Below are positions 25,979-34,530 of a stretch of DNA of 64,000 bases, piece after piece. The translations under genes were made by a program, and so were the position numbers. The stretch spans positions 186,001 to 250,000 of the forward strand of contig JHVA01000001.1 in assembly GCA_000688615.1 (NCBI GenBank), in the 5' to 3' direction. The stretch is from Acidobacteriaceae bacterium KBS 146 (GTDB taxonomy: Bacteria; Acidobacteriota; Terriglobia; Terriglobales; Acidobacteriaceae). A model generated the notes under the pieces. That model worked only from the letters and a program-made list of their open reading frames with translations. It ran no database searches and was not told where the DNA came from. Each line of letters opens with the position of its first letter. The stretch's first letter is position 1.

Positions 25979-26234
25979 AGTAGCTCTTCTGGCTCAGGCT
26001 CAGGCCCCAGAGTTGGAACATCTTTGGGTGTTTGCGGATGATGAGCCACGCGCCAATCGTCAGCGTGGGAAAGGCCATCATCGCCAATAGGCGAAACCCA
26101 ACGAGAAAAACCGCAATGCAGACGAATACGATCGCCATCCATGCTGTGAGGTCGAGACCAAGTTTGGCTCTCGGACGATTCAGCGCTTGATTGATTGCCT
26201 GCGGTTCTCCTCGCCGAGTCATAGCCGATGTCAC
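25959..26234 (-). CDS. VirB3/TrbD-like inner-membrane protein
   Basis: 91 residues. Hydrophilic N-terminus, two close membrane helices (about 30-62), then ILIRKHPKMFQLWGLSLSQ-like sequence ending KSYYDPRKD; a terminal YYDP-type motif is characteristic of VirB3/TrbD. It overlaps the start of virB4 by 20 bp and lies 3 bp after virB2, as in conjugative type IV secretion operons. With virB4 broken it probably has no working machine. Confidence 0.82.
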   Translation of the reverse strand: MTSAMTRRGEPQAINQALNRPRAKLGLDLTAWMAIVFVCIAVFLVGFRLLAMMAFPTLTIGAWLIIRKHPKMFQLWGLSLSQKSYYDPRKD

Positions 26235-26237
26235 CTC

Positions 26238-26606
26238 CTACATCGACTGCCCGGTAAGCGAGCCGATCCAGCCAGCTCCCCAGCCGAGAACGCCGGCACC
26301 AAAAAGCGCACCGAAGAGTCCGGGAATAGCGTCCTGAAACCGTCCGGACATCATGCGGATGCCGGCGAAAATCAGTCCACCAAGGCAAATGACGGCCCCG
26401 GCGTACATGGCAAAAGTTTTGAACGTGCCCATGAGCGTCTGAGCGCCTGAGAAGTCCATCGTGCCTTGAGCGTGAGCAGCGGTTGTGAGGGATAGCGCGA
26501 GAAGCGTTGGTGCCAGCACTCGCGCGGCATGGATGAGACGTTGTTTGGAAAAGCGTTCAGCCCACCGATTGGCGAGCCGCGAGTCGAACCTGAGTTTGAT
26601 CTGCAT
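26238..26606 (-). CDS. VirB2/TrbC-like pilin
   Basis: 122 residues from ATG 26606, which has GAGGTG seven bases upstream. A long signal region (about 20-46, ending AHAQ) is followed by a mature pilin of about 75 residues with two hydrophobic helices (about 60-84 and 95-115) separated by a short loop, the TrbC/VirB2 plan. It is the first gene of the remnant transfer operon and diverges from the giant secreted protein gene across about 290 bp. Confidence 0.83.
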   Translation of the reverse strand: MQIKLRFDSRLANRWAERFSKQRLIHAARVLAPTLLALSLTTAAHAQGTMDFSGAQTLMGTFKTFAMYAGAVICLGGLIFAGIRMMSGRFQDAIPGLFGALFGAGVLGWGAGWIGSLTGQSM

Positions 26607-26897
26607 TTGGCACCTCATTTCAACCGGGAATCGGTTGCGATATGCGCCAACGTAGAGTCGTTCTGGGAAGTGTGTCCAATAAACGCTGGAACATCGCTTA
26701 TCAATGAGAGGAATAAGTTCTGATTTTTCGTTCCCCAGTCGAGCCGGATGCTCACCAGATATTCTTCCTTGATGCGATCGAAACTATTGATATAATTGGG
26801 CACCGCCGTACAAGACTTGGGATCCGGATTCTGGCTGCGCGATGTTCAGAGTATGCGGAGCTGTATCTGTAGTTCGGGTCACTGCAAGGTGCCACAC

Positions 26898-29800
26898 ATG
26901 CGCAGAGCTTTGATTGCCTTTGTTTTGACTGCAGCCGTAAATCTCGCTCCCACAACTTATGCACAGACCGCGCAAGCCCCAGCCAACCCGGGCTGTGTTA
27001 GCGATTCGTCGCAGCACATCGTGCGATTTCCATTTGGCGGCAATACAAGTCCGTCGCTTTGCTTGGAAATAGAGCAGCGCCCGCAACGTTTTTTGGTCCC
27101 TAATGGGCAGTCTGACACCGCTCAGCAGTTACAGGCCAAAACATCGACAGTAGCCACGACGAGACAAACAGACCGCGGATCTGAAGTAACCGCTAATGTA
27201 CCGAGTACCGCGACGCTGCAGGTGCTGGAGTTAGCGACACGGCAACTTAAAGACCTCCTGACCGGATTCAACGCGATCAGTCTACCGCCAGACTTCCGCG
27301 TAGCCCTTTCTAAGACTTCGCAAGCGGCAATCAATGCTCAACAGCTTTCGGCTGACAAGAATATGCAAGGCGACGATCCGCCGCGTCGGATTGTGGCACT
27401 GGCAAGCGCCACGAATGGACGGGTGATAGATCTCCTGCAGCAGTCGTCAGCCTTCATCTTCTCCACAACTGATCGCCCGATGATTCTAATCACGATCGGG
27501 AACCTAGCGGCTTCGCGAAGAAGGACATCGGATCAGGCGGCGGCGGAGCTCACATCTAGGCTATGCTCTGCTCAATTCATGATCTCCGACTTGGAGAGAT
27601 GCTATTTTCAGGTTGCTCTGGCTCGAAATGCCAAAGGCGAACTCGTGGTAGCTGCCCAACAAACGTCATCGGGAACTCAGATCTTCGACACGTTAGTGTC
27701 AGACGCTTCTCAGGTTGTCAACGTCAATGGCGTCGATTTGCTCCCAAACGACGCACCATTCACATATGAATCTTCCCAGACGGTGACGATCAACTATTAC
27801 CACCTTCCCAACGGATGTCGCGCTTATCCTTCAGATCCTAAGGACTCGGTAACACTTGTGTTGCAGGCGGCCCCCCAGGTGATAAACGAGGCGAAGTGGC
27901 TGAATGGAATCTCAGTTGATACGCCGAAGATTTACGACACAGCTACCCTGCGACAAATGCTGCTAGAAAGTGAAACCCAACTCAAGGCGATACAGGGGTT
28001 CTCTGGACAATCCATATTCGGTGCGATTGGCTCCTTTCAGGGAGTTTCGCGTGACACCTCCTATTTCTCTGCTCAGGCCACCACTACACCGACCAGCGGT
28101 CTTTCGACTACCGCAACATCTGGTTCGGCGACGAACAATAGTTCCCAAATCGTGGCTCCGATCAGCGGAGGAGGAACGATCACAGTTACTTGTCCTGTCG
28201 GGATGATTCCAGGTTCAGTGGGGGCGACGACAACCTGCGTTGCAAGTGCAGGTGCCCCATCATCGTCGGCAAGTGTGACCACGATCCCGGCAGGAACGAA
28301 TACTCAGACGAGCGGCGGCAATACCTCATCTAGTTTGGCTTCTACAGTCACTACACCGCAGATCAGCGCCAGTGTTCCGACGGCCATCTCGACCCCAGGT
28401 TTTTCGGCTCCTACGTCTACATCGCTTTCCCCAGAGGATCTGCTCGATAAACAGGTACAGCTCAATTCCCAAATCGAGATGTACCGGCTACTCATGAGGG
28501 GCGCAGAATCGGACAAATATATGACCTCCGATACCAGGGCGGTTGGGCTGAGAGAACAAACGACTGTAGGATTTACGGTTTCGTTGACGCCACCCAAGCA
28601 GTATCCCCACGCGGTAGCTGAAGTGAGAGTGATTCTCGTGCCTAGAGTTGGGCATCGTCCGCCTAGCATCATGACCCTGCTGCCAGAGGAAAAGAGCTAT
28701 AACGTTGCAAAGCTAACTAGCCACGCCGATGCGTTCGGAGCTGGTGTCGCAATTGCCCCGGTAAGTCTCGGAGTCAACACTGGGCGTGCCAAGGATCGCA
28801 GCTATATTGCTCGGGACACCGATACGGAGGCAGAACTCCTGCCACGTCCCCCCGGCAACAATAATCCAATGGATGCCGATCAGGGAGTCTGGGAGCCGTG
28901 GTGGCAGCGGGCCGGTTATCACATCAAGGGGAAACTACGTGATAACAGGATGACGGACGGCTGTCCTCCTTTTGCAGGCAATACGCGTGACGCCATCGCC
29001 TTCGGTTGGCAGTTTCATCCGGTTTTTGGCGAAGCGTATGTACGTGGCGGCAACCGTCAGGTTTTCGCTCAATTGGCGCTCCCAAACGATGATACTGACA
29101 ATAGTCAGCCCTTGATCTACGTACAAACATTGTGGCGTGAGTACGACAATAAGAACCGCGTTATGGGCGCCACCTACGTTAACAGCTGCAGCGTGATTAA
29201 CACGCCTACAGATATCGTGGTCCGTAATCAGCCGCATATCCGAAAGCTCACAGTCGGAGATATCGGCAACGGCCAGGTGCGTCTTCGTGCGGAGGGTGAT
29301 TTCTTCGCGACCGGAATCTCCGTGAGATCGGCAACCCAGACGATTGCTCCTGTGGCGTTCGACGGAGCTACGATCGAAACCTTTGGGGATATCCACGATC
29401 TGATTCGTGCCGGCGATATGACTATGTTGACGTCAAACGGGCATCGCCAAGCTTTCGCGGTGCAGACAAATCCCAAAAAGAATGTTTGCACGGTAGCACT
29501 GATCGAAGAGACCGCACTTCCAAAGCCCGATGGAAACTCGGAGGTACACCTTCGTCTCCAACTTGGAGATGGGTTCGATCTTTCTTCAACCGAGGACGGG
29601 CAGCCTACTCCCTTTGTGATGATCGGATCTTCGGTATTCGGAACTCTTGAGCAGCCGTTCGATAACCCTGAAAAGGATCACTGCACAAAAGCAGCGGCTC
29701 CCGGAAGCAAGATCCAATGTGATTATGACTTTATCGCCCCAACCGCGTCCCTCAGAACATCCAAGCAGCTCGTTCTATCCGACTTGACCCGCGAGAATTT

Positions 29801-30434
29801 CCGCGTCCAAGGGGCACTCAAATTTGCTCCCACATTTACAGCAATCTCGCTTAACGATGAAGACAAAAAGGCAAGCACAAAGCTGTTTGACGTGGTTGCT
29901 ACCGATCTATCGAACGCAACGTTTTTATGTGCCGCAGTACAGGCTGGGATGGGTAATTTTTGCGTCCAGCCTGTTCTAAGAGCTGCAACCCTTCCGCTAG
30001 GTGCGGTCGCCCCCGCGCCTGATAGCATCACAATCGCCAACCCAACCTTGGCCCAACTCGCCCTGAAAGAAACTACTTTAGGCGCCGCGAAGAAAGTCAG
30101 CTTCGACGTATACGGCAGGACCCCGACTCAGCGCACACGATGGACATTGTCTCTCGCCGAACCAGAGAAACCTAAGCTAGTTGCCACGCCCGAGATCGTA
30201 CGTCGGAACGATAGCGTCCCGATCACTCTCAAGGGACTCGACTTCTCCGACGCAACAGGCGTGGTTTTCGAGGGCGCTACGATCGCAACTTTCCCTCAAT
30301 CAAAAGATAAAGACACTCGCAAGTTTACGATCCCCCTCAGCGTTACGAAGCTGACTGGAACCAAGACATTCACACTACAGTTTTCGGGCAAAACCCCGGA
30401 GCAGACATTCTCCATTGACGTTGTCCAACGCTAA
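26898..30434 (+). CDS. Giant secreted protein with C-terminal IPT/TIG-like domain
   Basis: 1178 residues from ATG 26898, chosen because it begins a clear signal peptide (MRRALIAFVLTAAV... ending TYAQ). The mature protein has a long beta-rich N-terminal part, a Ser/Thr-rich low-complexity linker (roughly residues 390-530), a region with charged helices (DKQVQLNSQIEMYRLLMRGAESD), further beta domains, and a last segment (about 1090-1178; ITLKGLDFSDATGVVFEGATI) with the IPT/TIG look. No catalytic motif is recognised. It diverges from the pilin gene. It may be a surface or adhesin-like protein of the element; I do not recognise a family for the whole. Confidence 0.7.
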   Translation: MRRALIAFVLTAAVNLAPTTYAQTAQAPANPGCVSDSSQHIVRFPFGGNTSPSLCLEIEQRPQRFLVPNGQSDTAQQLQAKTSTVATTRQTDRGSEVTANVPSTATLQVLELATRQLKDLLTGFNAISLPPDFRVALSKTSQAAINAQQLSADKNMQGDDPPRRIVALASATNGRVIDLLQQSSAFIFSTTDRPMILITIGNLAASRRRTSDQAAAELTSRLCSAQFMISDLERCYFQVALARNAKGELVVAAQQTSSGTQIFDTLVSDASQVVNVNGVDLLPNDAPFTYESSQTVTINYYHLPNGCRAYPSDPKDSVTLVLQAAPQVINEAKWLNGISVDTPKIYDTATLRQMLLESETQLKAIQGFSGQSIFGAIGSFQGVSRDTSYFSAQATTTPTSGLSTTATSGSATNNSSQIVAPISGGGTITVTCPVGMIPGSVGATTTCVASAGAPSSSASVTTIPAGTNTQTSGGNTSSSLASTVTTPQISASVPTAISTPGFSAPTSTSLSPEDLLDKQVQLNSQIEMYRLLMRGAESDKYMTSDTRAVGLREQTTVGFTVSLTPPKQYPHAVAEVRVILVPRVGHRPPSIMTLLPEEKSYNVAKLTSHADAFGAGVAIAPVSLGVNTGRAKDRSYIARDTDTEAELLPRPPGNNNPMDADQGVWEPWWQRAGYHIKGKLRDNRMTDGCPPFAGNTRDAIAFGWQFHPVFGEAYVRGGNRQVFAQLALPNDDTDNSQPLIYVQTLWREYDNKNRVMGATYVNSCSVINTPTDIVVRNQPHIRKLTVGDIGNGQVRLRAEGDFFATGISVRSATQTIAPVAFDGATIETFGDIHDLIRAGDMTMLTSNGHRQAFAVQTNPKKNVCTVALIEETALPKPDGNSEVHLRLQLGDGFDLSSTEDGQPTPFVMIGSSVFGTLEQPFDNPEKDHCTKAAAPGSKIQCDYDFIAPTASLRTSKQLVLSDLTRENFRVQGALKFAPTFTAISLNDEDKKASTKLFDVVATDLSNATFLCAAVQAGMGNFCVQPVLRAATLPLGAVAPAPDSITIANPTLAQLALKETTLGAAKKVSFDVYGRTPTQRTRWTLSLAEPEKPKLVATPEIVRRNDSVPITLKGLDFSDATGVVFEGATIATFPQSKDKDTRKFTIPLSVTKLTGTKTFTLQFSGKTPEQTFSIDVVQR

Positions 30435-30514
30435 AGACCCAAGATTGGTCGCGGGGCAAAGGCGCGACTGAGTCAAGAGAAAAGCATGTTGCTTGCCTTC
30501 AGAGCTAGGGAAAA

Positions 30515-31132
30515 TCATTTCTTACGATGTGGAGACGGGATCACGCCTTCGATTCGAGCGTTAATGTGAGTGCTACGATCCAGAATGCTGAGCCGCTCCC
30601 CACAGACAAGGGAGTCCACAAAAACATTGAGGCAAGAGCCGCTTCGGTGCGCGGCGCTAGGAACTCTCAAGGCGGAAATATTGCCGCTAAACGAGCAGGC
30701 GGCACCGAGCCTTTGCGTCGGGGTTGCGTCTCCTTGCGCATTGAGAATAAAGCGGGAAGGCGTTGGGCTGATGAGTTCAGTGAGCGTAGTGCCGAGCCCG
30801 GCGTAGAGGTCGGTCGTTGTAAGATCGAGAACTCGCAATAATTCACATTGAATAGTGAGAACGAGATCTGGGTCTCGTGGTGCGCCTTTGAGCTGTCCAT
30901 CCGCCGTCGCGAATAGAGCCTCAACCTCCATTAGGGCCGTCATTTGGCTATCGGCACAGTAAAGTACAGGAAATGAGTTCGGCGCGTTGTAACGACCGCC
31001 AGACCGGGTCGAACCAATCGCAGACAGAGGAGAGCCTCTCCATCGGTCTGCGATGATCCGGTATGCAAAACCCGAATAGGGCGCAATGGGAGCGTTATCC
31101 AAGGCTCGGACAAGTTTCTCGAGGGAGTGCAA
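30515..31132 (-). CDS. RES-domain toxin
   Basis: 205 residues with the RES fold signatures: Arg in FAYRIIADRWRGSPL (about 22-36), GGRYNAPNSFPVLYCADSQMTALMEVEA (about 45-72, including the conserved Glu) and a later Ser in the SCLNVFVDSL segment. RES toxins degrade NAD+ or modify it, and are neutralised by a COG5642/MbcA-like antitoxin. Its start lies 10 bp after the antitoxin stop. Position next to attR suggests it maintains the island. Confidence 0.88.
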   Translation of the reverse strand: MHSLEKLVRALDNAPIAPYSGFAYRIIADRWRGSPLSAIGSTRSGGRYNAPNSFPVLYCADSQMTALMEVEALFATADGQLKGAPRDPDLVLTIQCELLRVLDLTTTDLYAGLGTTLTELISPTPSRFILNAQGDATPTQRLGAACSFSGNISALRVPSAAHRSGSCLNVFVDSLVCGERLSILDRSTHINARIEGVIPSPHRKK

Positions 31133-31142
31133 TGTCGTCTCG

Positions 31143-31541
31143 TTATACCGGTTGCCTTGCGCTCATAGCTTCGACCAGGGCTTCAAGAGGATTAAGGTCG
31201 CCCCTCTCGATGAATTCGATTGGAGCCTGGCTATCCAAGTGTCGGTTCGGCGCGTTCAGGAAGATCCGCGCATTCTTCTTGTTGCCCGCATACAGATCCA
31301 CGATGGCTACCCAAATGCGATATACCCGACGCAACTCTGGCTGTAGGCTGCTTGCGTCTGGATGCTTGCGAACGCTTGGGGCCTTCTTGCCAATCGCCTC
31401 GGCGATCGTAGCGACGGGAAGCTGAATCTCACGAGCGATACGGGCCGCATCGAGCCGGCCTGACTCTGGATTGAAGAGGGCCGGATCGGCGCTTACGAAT
31501 GCAGGGTTAGCCAACATGGATGTCACCTCTACAGCCATCAT
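31143..31541 (-). CDS. Xre/MbcA/ParS-type antitoxin
   Basis: 132 residues from ATG 31541, which has GGGAG six bases upstream; the longer frame to 31598 runs through promoter repeats. The N-terminal part has a helix-turn-helix (RLDAARIAREIQLPVATIAEAIGKKAPSV), and the C-terminal half is the toxin-binding MbcA/ParS domain, with RVYRIWVAIVDLYAGNKKNARIFLNAPNRHL and the typical end of GDLNPLEALVEAM (usually G-x-P-x-x-L/V). It is encoded upstream of the RES toxin, as usual for this pair, and probably represses the operon. Confidence 0.88.
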   Translation of the reverse strand: MMAVEVTSMLANPAFVSADPALFNPESGRLDAARIAREIQLPVATIAEAIGKKAPSVRKHPDASSLQPELRRVYRIWVAIVDLYAGNKKNARIFLNAPNRHLDSQAPIEFIERGDLNPLEALVEAMSARQPV

Positions 31542-31551
31542 AGAGTCTCCC

Positions 31552-31594
31552 ATTAGTATCGTCAAGGTATCGCTACTGTACCGTATTAGTATCG
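31552..31594 (-). promoter_or_regulatory. Operator-like repeats upstream of the antitoxin
   Basis: ATTAGTATCG occurs at 31552-31561 and 31585-31594, 33 bp apart, with a further TATCG between them. They lie 11-53 bp upstream of the antitoxin ATG, where the TA autorepressor would be expected to bind. Confidence 0.55.
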
Positions 31595-31741
31595 CCACGG
31601 GTGGGTTTGGGCAAACATGGTCGTTTTCAACCCCAAACCAACCCCGTGTATGAATTCGGCCAGCCTACTTTCAACAACTTACGACTATGTTACGCTACCG
31701 ATCAGGAGCTGTAACTCGTTGAAACTACGTTTATACCGCCA

Positions 31742-31788
<47 letters not shown>

Positions 31789-31847
31789 CAAGTTTTCGAT
31801 CTGATGCCACACAGGCAAACTCCCTAAAAATATTTTATTTAAATAGA

Positions 31848-31869
31848 GGCAAGCATTCGAATGCTTGCC
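31848..31869. terminator. Perfect 22-bp palindrome beside an AT-rich run
   Basis: GGCAAGCATTC and its exact complement with no loop; on the minus strand it runs into an AT-rich tract. It could terminate minus-strand transcription from the GyrI-like operon or be a protein-binding site. Confidence 0.45.
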
Positions 31870-31963
31870 GCTACATGCTTAATCGTCATTTCGAATCGTC
31901 CGATGCCGATTTTTTAACGACGTCGTCCAGTCATCGTTCCGTTCCAGTTCTCGTCCTCCAGCG

Positions 31964-31999
31964 TGCGAAAGGTGCATCATCGAAGACGCACCTTTCGCA
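31964..31999 (-). terminator. 12-bp hairpin after the GyrI-like gene
   Basis: TGCGAAAGGTGC (31964-31975) and exact complement (31988-31999) around a 12-base loop, four bases past the stop of the minus-strand gene. No U run follows, so it may stabilise the transcript end rather than terminate. Confidence 0.5.
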
Positions 32000-32002
32000 G
32001 AC

Positions 32003-32488
32003 CTAAATAATGGCGCGATTGAGTTGCGTTCGCCATTCGCCAGGATTGTTCGTCGTGTCCGGCCCAATGAGATATACCTCCCAAATCTCCGGCGTGACCT
32101 GTAATCCCATAGACTGAATCTCAGTCATAAAATCCTGCCATCCGCGCGCTAGTCCCTGGTATTCGCCGTGATACGTAGTGCGGACCATCTTTCTTGCGGG
32201 CCATTCGCCTGGCGTTACTCTTCCGTTGGCCTTGACGGGGGTTCCGACTGGAAAGCAAACCTCGAAGTCGAAAAACTCACCTGGGCTTCGAAGGTGATGG
32301 GTGAACCAAGGACCTGTTGGCTTAATCCCCTGACTGCGCAGTTCGTCCGAAAGCTCCTTCAATAGAAGTCCCATCTGGCTCTGAATCTCTTTTGCCGGAA
32401 TTTTCGCATACAGCGTTGCCGTTGGAACTGATTCTGTCTGGACGATCTCCGGCTTTTCAATTCGCTTGTTGGAGGTCATTTCCTTCAT
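32003..32488 (-). CDS. GyrI-like (effector-binding domain) small-molecule-binding protein
   Basis: 161 residues with the AraC-effector-binding/GyrI-like fold: PEIVQTESVPTATLYAKIPAKEI (about 13-35) opens, GPWFTHHLRSPGEFFDFEVCFPVG is the middle, and MVRTTYHGEYQGLARGWQDFMTEIQ then PEIWEVYLIGPDTTNNPGEWRTQL closes with the usual Glu-rich pocket edge. Such proteins bind drug-like ligands or hydrolyse them. The ATG overlaps the ArsR stop as ATGA, so it is co-translated with that regulator. Confidence 0.85.
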   Translation of the reverse strand: MKEMTSNKRIEKPEIVQTESVPTATLYAKIPAKEIQSQMGLLLKELSDELRSQGIKPTGPWFTHHLRSPGEFFDFEVCFPVGTPVKANGRVTPGEWPARKMVRTTYHGEYQGLARGWQDFMTEIQSMGLQVTPEIWEVYLIGPDTTNNPGEWRTQLNRAII

Positions 32489-32841
32489 CGCTGGTTCTCC
32501 TTCTCCTGTTTTTTCATCGTTTCCAAAAGCAAATCCAGTCGTTGAAAGTTAGCGGTCAACGCTTGTCGGTAGGTTTCAAGCCATCCCGTTACCTCCGAGA
32601 TAGCTTCTCTCTCGGCTCTGCACCGTCGGAGCCTGCCTACCTTGGTTCGTGAGATCAGTCCGGCTCGCTCCAACACATTCAAGTGTTTGGTAATGGCGGG
32701 TTGGCTCATCGAAAACGGCGCAGCCAGGTCCATGACATTGGCATCGCCCAAGGTAAGGCGCGCCAGGATGGACCTGCGGGTGGCATCAGCCAGTGCCATA
32801 AACGCGACGTCCAGTTTCTCGGAGCTGAGAGGATATTGCAT
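32485..32841 (-). CDS. ArsR-family transcriptional regulator
   Basis: 118 residues: FMALADATRRSILARLTLGDANVMDLAAPFSMSQPAITKHLNVLERAGLISRTKVGRLRRCRAE is a standard ArsR winged helix (about 14-77). No Cys-rich metal site is seen, so it resembles the group paired with SRPBCC or GyrI-like proteins. The start codon touches a 16-bp palindrome (32840-32855) and has no Shine-Dalgarno site, hinting at a short or absent leader. It probably represses itself and the GyrI-like gene. Confidence 0.9.
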   Translation of the reverse strand: MQYPLSSEKLDVAFMALADATRRSILARLTLGDANVMDLAAPFSMSQPAITKHLNVLERAGLISRTKVGRLRRCRAEREAISEVTGWLETYRQALTANFQRLDLLLETMKKQEKENQR

Positions 32842-32855
32842 AACTAAATGGTTAT
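32840..32855. promoter_or_regulatory. ArsR operator candidate
   Basis: ATAACTAAATGGTTAT, five-base inverted arms ATAAC/GTTAT around six bases. This is the AnAAC-N6-GTTnT type often found before such ArsR genes. It abuts the start codon. Confidence 0.6.
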
Positions 32856-33006
32856 ATATTGATCATCGAGATGTCAAGAAGACTTTTCATGCCGGTGCAT
32901 CAAAAATAGCTGCATCTTTATCGTGGCGAGCCATTCGGCATCACCGTAACTTTCTCGCAGAAAAGGCGTTTCTATAGACTGCGGATGTTCGCTGGAGGAA
33001 TGGGGT

Positions 33007-34251
33007 ATGAGGCGGGACGGTCGTTGGTGGAAGGCTGCGGGCGGGACGGTGCTGGCGATTGGTTTATCTACAGTGGGTCAGGCACAAGACAAGCCCGTGC
33101 CCGATGCCCAGATTGAAGCCAATGTTCTCAAATCCCTGGCCAGTGCGCCGGACTTGTCCGATCAGCCAATCGGTTCAACGACGGTGTATGGAACGGTGAC
33201 ACTCAGTGGTTCCGTCGAGACCGAAGCGATGCGGGACCGAGCGGAGCAACTGGTCGCTAACACAGCAGGTGTCAAGAAGGTTGTGGATGAGCTGACCATC
33301 GGCGCTCCGGCTACTCCGGCTCAGACAGGGGTTTCGCAGCCTCCCGAAGAGCCGATTGAGCAGACGAGTCAAGGAGCAGCTCCGCCGGCGAATGACCCGT
33401 CGATGGCAAATGCTCCTGATGTAGCCGTGCAGTACCCTCGACAGGATGCTCCTGCTCCGCCTCAGGGAGCAGCCGCTCCTGTCGAGCGTTCTCAGGAGCA
33501 GGCTGGCTATCCGGCTCCCTCTCAGCCTTATCCGTCGCAGCCTTATCAGGGCCCCCGGCAGTCCTATCGTGTCCAGCAACAGGCAGGACGGTCCGTGATT
33601 GTTCCGGCGGGAACAATGATTCGCGTACGAATCAATCAGGCAATGGACAGCCGTCACACCCAGCCTGGAGCCCCATTTGATGGCGTCGTTTTGAACGATG
33701 TTCTTGTAGAAGGCATGGTTGCAATCCCACGTGGGGCAAGTATTCAGGGTCAGGTTGCGGACGCTCAACCCGGAGGCGACCTGCGGGGAAGAGGCGGTAT
33801 CGCGCTAGAACTGTCCCAGGTTATTTTGGAAGGCCATCCTTATCCTTTGGCAACCGTTGCCTGGTCGCAGCGAGGTTACGACAAGACCGGCCAGACGGTA
33901 GGAACGACGGTTGGGCTTGGGGCAGCTGGAGCAACCATCGGCGCGATTGCCGGCGGAGGCCCTGGGGCTTTGTTAGGAGCAGGGATCGGTGCTATCGCGG
34001 GGTTGGGAGTCTCGTCTGCATCGCATCAGGGCGAAGCTGCCATGCCATCGGAGGCCATTGTCTCCTTCCGTCTGGCGCAGCAGACGGCTTTGATGACGGT
34101 CTCCCAGGCGGAACTTGACCGGCTCGGGGCAGGGTTGCCGCCGCCTCAGCCCAGTGCGCAATCGATGAGGCGGCGTTATTATCCGCCTCCACCGCCTCCT
34201 CCACCCTACTATTACGGGCCAGCCTACTATCCTTATCCGTACTATCGCTGA
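33007..34251 (+). CDS. BON-domain secreted protein with glycine zipper and Pro/Tyr tail
   Basis: 414 residues. Signal peptide about 1-27; a BON domain (about 33-98; IEANVLKSLASAPDL... VTLSGSVETEAMRDRAEQLV) that in other proteins binds phospholipid at the outer membrane; a Pro/Gln/Ala-rich linker (100-195); a beta region about 197-290; a glycine-zipper segment (about 297-338; GLGAAGATIGAIAGGGPGALLGAGIGAIAG) that may insert in membrane; and a Pro/Tyr-rich tail. Probably an envelope-integrity protein of the outer membrane. No conserved neighbour suggests a partner. Confidence 0.82.
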   Translation: MRRDGRWWKAAGGTVLAIGLSTVGQAQDKPVPDAQIEANVLKSLASAPDLSDQPIGSTTVYGTVTLSGSVETEAMRDRAEQLVANTAGVKKVVDELTIGAPATPAQTGVSQPPEEPIEQTSQGAAPPANDPSMANAPDVAVQYPRQDAPAPPQGAAAPVERSQEQAGYPAPSQPYPSQPYQGPRQSYRVQQQAGRSVIVPAGTMIRVRINQAMDSRHTQPGAPFDGVVLNDVLVEGMVAIPRGASIQGQVADAQPGGDLRGRGGIALELSQVILEGHPYPLATVAWSQRGYDKTGQTVGTTVGLGAAGATIGAIAGGGPGALLGAGIGAIAGLGVSSASHQGEAAMPSEAIVSFRLAQQTALMTVSQAELDRLGAGLPPPQPSAQSMRRRYYPPPPPPPPYYYGPAYYPYPYYR

Positions 34252-34271
34252 CAATAAATAGAGTTACGACC

Positions 34272-34313
34272 GATAGCGCGGCAGGCGGCGGTCTCCACCC
34301 CTGTCGCGCTATC
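34272..34313. terminator. Long hairpin after the BON-domain gene
   Basis: Fourteen-base arms (34272-34285 and 34300-34313) with one mismatch around a 14-base loop, 20 bp past the stop. The T run is weak, so factor-independent termination is uncertain. Confidence 0.5.
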
Positions 34314-34530
34314 TCGTGACGAAACCTTTTCGTATCTCTCTCGTCCATTGTCTTGTTGTGGCGGGTTGGCAGGGAAAGGAAAAGAAATCTACTCTGCGCC
34401 TGATTTATACTTGTTCCTTGCCCTGCATCCAGTGCACGCTCTCGAGGCGTATGTTCTGGCTTCGCAAATTCCGGGCGGCCGCACATCCGTGGTATGACGG
34501 TGGCGGTATGGTGAAGGTCTTCAGTCAAGC

